In this document: positions 56,985 through 64,000 of the stretch, piece after piece
Numbering within the stretch: position 1 is the stretch's first letter
Layout of the letters: each line of letters starts with the position of its first letter
Notes under the pieces: model-generated
Seen by the model: the letters and a program-made list of their open reading frames with translations, nothing else
Databases searched by the model: none
What the model was told of the DNA's origin: nothing
Origin: Pteria penguin
Taxonomy: Eukaryota; Mollusca; Bivalvia; Pterioida; Pteriidae
Direction of reading: 5' to 3'
NCBI GenBank assembly: GCA_035048485.1
Contig: CM068583.1
Location: 69,983,731 to 70,047,730 of the forward strand
DNA: 64,000 nt
Program-made: the position numbers and the translations under genes

Positions 56985-57482
56985 ACCTAATACTACACAT
57001 ATGTTAATCCTAAATACTACACGTGTTAATCCTAAATACTACACATATGTTAATCCTAAATACTACACGTGTTAATCCTAAATACTACACATATGTTAAT
57101 CCTAAATACTACACATATGTTAATCCTAAATACTACACGTGTTAATCCTAAATACTACACATGTGTTAATCCTAAATACTACACGTGTTAATCCTAAATA
57201 CTACACGTGTTAATTCTAAATACTATACATGTGTTAATCCTAAATACTACAGATATGTTAATCATAAATACTACACGTGTTAATCCTAAATACTACACAT
57301 GTGTTAATCCTAAATACTACACATATGTTAATCCTAGATACTACACATATGTTAATCCTAAATACTACACGTGTTAATCCTAAATACTACACATGTTAAT
57401 CCTAAATACTACACATATGTTAATCCTAAATACTACACATATGTTAATCCTAAATACTACACGTGTTAATCCTAAATATTGC
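56985..57482. repeat. 22/24-bp array alternating CACGTG and CATATG
   Basis: About 21 units of TACTACACGTGTTAATCCTA AA (22 bp) and TACTACACATATGTTAATCC TAAA (24 bp) in irregular order. The two forms differ by whether the core is CACGTG-like or CATATG/CATGTG-like. Confidence 0.93.
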
Positions 57483-57599
57483 AATGTGTTTACTTGAGGC
57501 GATGGAACAAATGACGTATTTTTGTGTTGTTATCTTTTAATGCATGATGCACACGCAAAACAAACACAACCCATCAGAACTTCGAGCGACTTCATTTCA

Positions 57600-59275
57600 T
57601 ACAGTTGAAGATAAATAACCAAATATCTGGTTACCTCAAGTCTATACCTTATATCCTTCGTTATCAGTCTATACCGTATAAACTTTGTTATCAGTCTATA
57701 CCGTATATTTTTTGCTATCAGTGTTTTATGCATATCCCTTGTTATCAACCTATACCTTATCTCCTTTGTTATCAATTTGCACCGTATATCATTTGTCATG
57801 AACATACATCGTATAAACTTTATTATCAGTTTATACTGTATAATTTTCCGATCAGTTTATACCGCATATCCTTCTTTTATCAGTCCATACCGTACATCCA
57901 TTATAATCAGTCTAGATTGTATAAACTTTGTTCTTAGTTTACACCATATATTCATACTTTATTATCAGTCTATACCATATATCATTTGTTATCAGTATAT
58001 ACCGTATATACTTTGTTATCAGTCTATATCGTAAATCCTTTCTTGTCAGTCTATACCGCATATCTTCTGTTATCAGTCTATACCGTGTATCACTTTGTTA
58101 TCAGTCTATACCGTATGTCCTTATTATCAGCCTATACGGTATATTCATTTTATCAGTCTAGACTGTATATACTTTATTATCAGTCTATACTCTATATCCT
58201 TTGCTATCAGTCTATACCGTATATCCATTGTTGTCAGTCTATACTCTATATACTTTGTTATCAGTCTATACCGTATAATTGTGTATATACATTGTTATCA
58301 GTCTATACCGTATATCCTTTGTTATCAGTCTATACCGTATACCCTTTGTAATCAGTCTATAACGTATATCCTTTGTTATCAGTCTATACCGTATACCCTT
58401 TGTAATCAGTCTATACCGTATATCCTTTGTTATCAGTCTATACCGTATATCCTTTGTTATCAGTCTATATCGTATTTTGTTTTTGTTTTTGTTTTGGTTA
58501 TCAGTGTTTAATGCATATCCTTTGTTATCAACATATATCATATATCCTTTGTTATCATTTTTCATGAGCTTATACCGTATATCCTTTATTATCAGTCTAT
58601 ACTATATATCGTTTGTTATCAGATTATACCGTAAATCTTTTGTTATCAGCTTATACCGCATATACATTGTTATCAGTCTATACCGTTTGTCCTTTGTTAT
58701 CAGTCTATACCGTATATACATTGTTATCAGTCTATACCGTATATTCTTTGTTATCAGTCTATACCATATATATATAGAACATATATACCTTTGAATTTAG
58801 TGCACCATATGTCTATACCGTATATCCTTTGTAATCAATCTATACCGTATACCCTTTGTAATCAGTCTATATCGTATATCCTTTGTAATCAGTCTATACC
58901 GTATACCCTTTGTTATCAGTCTATACCGTATAACCTTTGTAATCAGTGTATACCGTATACCCTTTGTAATCAGTCTATAACGTATATCCTTTGTTATCAG
59001 TCTATACCGTATACCCTTTGTAATCAGTCTATACCGTATACCCTTTGTAATCAGTCTATACCGTATACCCTTTGTAATCAGTCTATAACGTATATCCTTT
59101 GTTATCAGTCTATACCGTATACCCTGTGTAATCAGTTTATACCGTATACCCTTTGTAATCAGTGTATACCGTATACCCTTTGTAATCAGTCTATAACGTA
59201 TATCCTTTGTTATCAGTCTATACAGTATACCCTTTGTAATTAGTCTATACCGTATATCCTTTGTTATCATCAGCA
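57600..59275. repeat. 27-bp array with TATACCGTATA core
   Basis: About 60 units of TCAGTCTATACCGTATATCC TTTGTTA, diverged at the left and nearly pure from 58800. Each has a TATACCGTATA near-palindrome. Unit length divisible by three opens frames on both strands; not coding. Confidence 0.93.
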
Positions 59276-59790
59276 TGACATTGTAAGCCGAAATATAATT
59301 AATCTGTTTTAAATACATAAAGATCTGTGTCACTTGTCGAAGAAGTGAATGACGGATTTAAAAAGATCTTTTATGATTCTACTTGGTTTGGGGGGGGGGG
59401 GGGGTTCTTTTAGTTCGAACCCAACTAATTATGTTACTTGAAGGTTTAATGTGACATGAAATTTACAGAACAACTCTGCTCATACAATACTATATTTAGA
59501 ATGAAATGAAAATTTATCTCTGTCAAGTGCAGTGGATCTATCATTTGGCCAAATATTTGATTACACTTTTTATCAGCTTGCCTACCGCATGCAAAAAATG
59601 CATCACATACTGCGGTTACCACTGAGCTCATAAATACCTTTGATCCGGGGATATATAACACAACTTCTTTGTTGTTGAAGTAGGCTTGTAAAAGATTTAA
59701 ACGTCCATCAACCTTCCAATTTTTATGCAAAAAGGAAGAATTAAAAAGATTTCAACAAGATGTGAAAATACTTGTTGCGTAATTCAAAGA
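59276..59790. other. Spacer with G-run
   Basis: Contains a 16-base G run near 59389. The minus ORF 59730-59446 (94 codons) has no recognised domain. Confidence 0.4.
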
Positions 59791-59839
59791 ACTATGTATC
59801 TATTACGTCGTCTTTATACTATGGAACACAAAATTAACA

Positions 59840-61000
59840 TATATTCAAATAATTCTACATATCTTCAGAGAATTGTACCTATCTTCAAATGAATTAGAGA
59901 TAGGTTTAATTCAATTATACCTATCTTCAAATGAATTAGAGATAGGTTTAATTCAATTATACCTATCTTTAATTCATTTGAAGATAGGTACAGTTGATTT
60001 AAAGATAGGTACAAATGCAGTGAATTAAAGATAGGTATAATTGAATTAAAGATAGGTGCAATTCAGTTGAACCTATCTTTAATTATCACGATATTGACAA
60101 TAATAACTGCCCCCCTTATGTTTGCTTCTGTGCGTCATACTGGCGCAAATATTTATTTAATAATTGTACCTATCTTCAAATGAATTAGAGATAGGTTTAA
60201 TTCAATTATACCTATCTTTAATTCATTTGAAGATAGGTACAATTGATTTGAAGATAGGTACAAATGCAGTGAATTAAAGATAGGTATAATTGAATTAAAG
60301 ATAGGTGCAATTGAATTGAACCTATCTATAATTATCACGATATTGACAATAATAACTGCTCCACTTACGTTTGTTTCTGTACGTCATAATGGCGCAAAAA
60401 TTTATTTAATAATTGTACCTATCTTCAAATAAATTAGAGATAGGTTTAATTCAATTATACCTATCTTTAATTCAGCTGAAGATAGGTACAATTGATTTGC
60501 AGGTAGATACAAATGCAGTGAATTAAACCTCCATATTTCCCGCCATTATCAAATCTTTCCAAGGGAGAGTTCATTATTTTCAATGACTCAAAAACGAATT
60601 GAACCTAGGTATAATTGAATTGAACCTAGCTTCAAATCCTTTGTGGATATGTTTCAATAATACCTATCTTCAAATTAATTGCACCTATCTTTAAATCAAT
60701 TATACCTATCTTCATATGGATTATAGATAGGTATAATTCAACTGAACCTATCTTTAATTGAATTGAAGATAGGTGCAATTCCATTAATGATAGGTGGAAT
60801 TTATTTGAAGATAGATTCAATTATTTAAAGATAGGTATAATTATTTACACCTATCTTTAATTCATTTACACCTATCTTTAATTTAATCGTACCTATTTTC
60901 AATTCATTTGAAGATAGGTACAATTATTTGAAGATAGGTGCAATTATTTGAAGATAGGTACAATTATTTGAAGATAGATACAATTATTTGAATATATGTT
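59840..61000. repeat. AGATAGGT block in both orientations with ~295-bp duplication
   Basis: More than 50 copies of AGATAGGT or its complement ACCTATCT, spaced about 20 bp apart and frequently switching strand, giving palindromes such as ACCTATCTTTAATTCATTTG then AAGATAGGT. A ~295-bp segment including GCGTCATACTGGCGCAAA is duplicated (59870-60155 and 60166-60410, with a third partial copy). Confidence 0.85.
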
Positions 61001-61226
61001 AATTTGGCGTTCCATATTAAACGGCCTTGCTGTAATAACAAGCATAATCTTTCAAAACACGAAAAGTCAGAAGTTACTAAACGAAGTTTATCTTCTCAAA
61101 CATCTTACTTGAATAAATTGTGACAAATATTATCAGAAAAAATAGTAATAATAATAATGTGCATGTAAATGTAAAGGTCAGGGTTTCTCAATAAGGGATA
61201 GGGTGATCGGTAGACAACTCGAAAAC

Positions 61227-61410
61227 CGATAAAAAGGGCCAGATCAAATAGAAAAGCGAGAGGATGGCCTGCTCAAACAAAAAAGCGAGAGGATGGCCCG
61301 CTCAAATAGGTAAGCGAGAGGATGGCCTGCTCAAACTGGAAAGCGAGAGGATGACCTGCTCAAATAGGAAAGCGAGATTAGGGCCTGCTGAAACAGAAAA
61401 GCGAAAAAGA
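61227..61410. repeat. 29-bp array
   Basis: About six units of GCGAGAGGATGGCCTGCTCA AACAAAAAA; successive GCGAG starts at 61256, 61285 and 61314. Confidence 0.85.
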
Positions 61411-61466
61411 GGATCAGGGGCTCATTAACAAAGATGAAATACCATATGAAGAAATATGGAAAATAA

Positions 61467-62128
61467 ACAAGAGGCCCAAATGGGCCTATATCGCTCACCT
61501 GAGCACAAATTGCTTCTTTACAATAGAATGACAGCTCATTTCAGTAGAAAATTTTGCTTTTTTTCTACAAGACTTTCTATCAGGTTTGGTGATATTTTGT
61601 GCAGTCGTTTTGAAGTGTCCAAAATGTGTCAACCAATCAGAGCCAATGGCGGCCATCTTGGATAACGGATGGGCACGAAAACACAAACTTGGTAGAGGAC
61701 CTCGAGTACTTACTTCCTATGAGGTTTGGTGAAATTCTGTCCAGCGGTTCTTGAGAAGAAGTCGAAAATGTGTCAACCAATCAGAGCCAAAGGGGATCAT
61801 CTTGGATTACGGATCGGCACGAAAAACACAAACTTTGTAGAGGACCTTGAGTGTTTACTTCCTATGAGATTTGGTGAAATTCTGAGCAGCGGTTCTGGAG
61901 AAGAAGTCGAAAATGTGTCAACCAATCAGAGCCAATGGCAGCCATCTTGGATTACGGATGGGCACGAAAAATACCAACTTGGTAGAGGACCTCAAGTACT
62001 TACTTCCTATGAAGTTTGGTGGAATTCTGTGCAGCGGTTCTGGAGAAGAAGTCGAAAATGTAGAAAAGCTAACGACGGACGGACGAAGGACGAAAGACGA
62101 CGGACGACGGACGGTGATTGATCACAAT

Positions 62129-62164
<36 letters not shown>
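61467..62164 (+). mobile_element. HINE/pearl-like non-autonomous Helentron
   Basis: Near the left end is hairpin AGGCCCAAATGGGCCT and GCTCACCTGAGC (61493-61504). Near the right end is GAGCCTTCGGCTC, then GCTCAGGTGAGC and CTAAAA. The two 12-bp motifs are exact inverted repeats, and the 3' hairpin followed by CTAA fits Helitron-type ends. The interior has three ~145-bp tandem units (AACCAATCAGAGCCAA at 61631, 61775, 61920) and a (GGAC/GACG)n-rich stretch. Such tandem cores are typical of bivalve pearl elements and HINEs. Confidence 0.75.
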
Positions 62165-62384
62165 GTACAGCCACGTTCCATAATTCTCAGAGTAAAATGA
62201 ACGAGGTTTTCATTCTGTATGCAGAAACCTTGTGCTATCCTCTGCAAATTCCTGTACTCGGATCTTAGAGTGGATGTGAAAAGAAAGGCGCATCCGTGTA
62301 GAACATTAATTACTGCACTCTAATATCAGGATATATAACATAATACACTTTTTAAAAATGGTTGTAAAGATTCATGAAAAGAAC

Positions 62385-62995
62385 GCAATTTATCTAGCGA
62401 GGACGTAGAGCTCATGTGATATTATATGATTTATCTAGCGAGGACGTAGAGCCAATGTGATATTATGTGATTTATCTAGCGAGGACGTAGAGCCAATGTG
62501 ATATTATATAATTTACCTAGCGAGGACGTAGAGCCAATGGATATTATGTGATTTACCTAGCGAGGACGTAGAACCAATGTGATATTATGTGATTTATCTA
62601 GCGAGGACGTAGAGCCCATGTGATATTATGTGATTTATCTAGCGAGGACGTAGAGCCAATGTGATATTATATGATTTATCTAGCGAGGACGTAGAGCCAA
62701 TGTGATATTATATGATTTATCTAGCGAGGATGTAGAGCCAATCTGATATTATGTGATTTATCTAGCGAGGACGTAGAGCCAATGTGATATTATATGATTT
62801 ATCTAGCGAGGACGTAGAGCCAATGTGATATTATGTGATTTATCTAGCGAGGACGTAAAGCCATTGTGATATTATGTGATTTATCTAGCGAGGAAGTAGA
62901 GCCAATGTGATATTATATGATTTATCTAGCGAGGACGTAGAGCCAATGTGATATTATGTGATTTATATAGCAAGGACGTAGATCCAATTTGGTAT
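62385..62995. repeat. 41-bp array
   Basis: About 15 units of GTGATATTATGTGATTTATC then TAGCGAGGACGTAGAGCCAAT, with starts 41 bp apart (62391, 62432). Unrelated in sequence to the 41-bp array at the left edge. Confidence 0.93.
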
Positions 62996-63189
62996 TACAT
63001 CATGGACTACTAGATGTGGCGAGACTCAGTGTCATGCAGTGATGGAATCGACTTTCTTCTAATGTCGTAGAAATGTCTTTCATTTTGTCATACTCGGCAG
63101 ACAGAGGTATAGTTAATTTCGTACATGAATGGGATTATATGTCGACTGGAAGTCGCCCAAACCCTGAACACGTGTAATAAACATGCCTA

Positions 63190-63721
63190 CGACTTATGTG
63201 TACACAAACATGTTACCTACACTCATACTTTCACTTACACCTACACTCATATCTACACTCAACCTACACTCATATCTACAGTCATACCTACACAAATACC
63301 TACACTCATATCTACACTCATACCTACACTCACACATACACTTATACCTACATTCAATATACACTCATACCTACACACATACCAGTACTCATGCTTACAT
63401 TAATACCTACACATCCCTACACTCATACCTACACCTATATTTACACTTATAACTACACGCATACCTACGTTTATACCTACATTCATAACTACACTGATAC
63501 CTACACTCATACCTACAGTCATACATACACTCTTTCCTACAATCTAACATACACTCATACCTACACTGCAATCTGCACTTATACCTATTTTCATACCTAC
63601 ACACATACCTACACTCATACCTACATTTATACCTACACTCATACCTAAACACATACTTACCTTCGTACCTACACTTATAATTACACTCATACCTTCGCTT
63701 ATACCTTCACTCATACCTATA

Positions 63722-63790
<69 letters not shown>

Positions 63791-64000
63791 ACACACATAC
63801 CTTCACTCATACAAACACTTATACTTACAGTGACACCTAGACTATTACCTACAATCTAACCTACACTCATACTTACACTTATAGCTACATTTATACCTAC
63901 ACACATACCTACACTCAGATCTTTCATACCGTTCTTGTAATTCGCTCGTTATAACTCTTGCACATTTTTCTCGAACTTGTCTTCGTTGTGGGCTGGCACA
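63190..64000. repeat. 12-bp (CCTACACTCATA)n array
   Basis: Roughly 55 imperfect copies of CCTACACTCATA, interrupted by (TA)n at 63724-63788. The last ~70 bp (63925-64000) is unique sequence. Confidence 0.9.
63724..63788. repeat. (TA)n microsatellite
   Basis: About 65 bp of pure TA inside the 12-bp array. Confidence 0.97.

Noticed and set aside
57530..59333. Many 80-180 codon frames rich in Ile/Tyr
   Set aside because: Frames left open by another 27-bp repeat, overlapping on both strands; no domain.

Overview
This is animal nuclear DNA, most likely from a mollusc and probably a bivalve. The basis is GT-AG split genes, very dense minisatellites, a tRNA-headed SINE, LINE and Penelope-type reverse transcriptase fragments, an intact mariner, hAT remnants, and a short hairpin-ended repeat with internal 145-bp units of the kind I associate with bivalve 'pearl'/HINE elements. 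The species cannot be fixed from the sequence.

One host gene is visible on the + strand. It is an ADAMTS-type secreted metalloprotease that I reconstructed from 19 exons between 6971 and 37620. All exon phases agree and the joined coding length is 3213 bases (1070 residues plus stop). The propeptide and the first part of the catalytic domain lie upstream of the window. Domain order is: end of the metalloprotease (HEIGH / NFGMLHD zinc site split by a 7.3-kb intron), disintegrin-like, TSP1, cysteine-rich (CGVCGGDN), spacer, EGF-like modules, a ShKT domain, a Thr/Ser/Pro mucin-like exon made of 42-bp repeats, and a cysteine-rich C-terminus I cannot name.

The most striking feature is at 18955-20553. 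The exon for the second half of the disintegrin-like domain ends at a splice donor, and that exon-intron junction has been amplified 33 times as an exact 45-bp unit. This gives 34 copies of the donor position, 31 of them GT and one GC. Because 45 bp is 15 codons and no unit has a stop in the exon's frame, use of any copy would stay in frame with the next exon and add n x 15 residues. A second splice-site event is at 28824: a 925-bp fold-back element inserted so that its 8-bp target duplication (GGTATACA) copies the exon end and donor.

Layout: 1-2706, 41-bp array; about 2775-5050, 46-bp array; 5200-6875, 57-bp palindromic array; 6971-37620, protease exons separated by introns full of arrays (44, 45, 12, 60 and 42 bp), LINE/Penelope/SINE fragments and palindromes; 37750-40450, 27-bp array just past the stop codon; 40553-41890, intact mariner; 42780-44230, decayed Polinton/adintovirus-like remnant; 44757-45363, palindromic MITE; 45570-47022, 5'-truncated LINE; 49250-49950, tandemly duplicated repeat; 51529-54660, two hAT-type elements, one holding a broken transposase, a nested fold-back arm and a nested SINE; 55690-61000, consecutive arrays of 52, 22/24 and 27 bp and an AGATAGGT-based block; 61470-62164, HINE/pearl-like element; 62390-62990, 41-bp array; 63190-64000, 12-bp array. 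Long open frames inside the 57-, 45- and 27-bp arrays come mainly from unit lengths divisible by three and are not annotated as genes. All identifications rest on reading motifs; no search was run.
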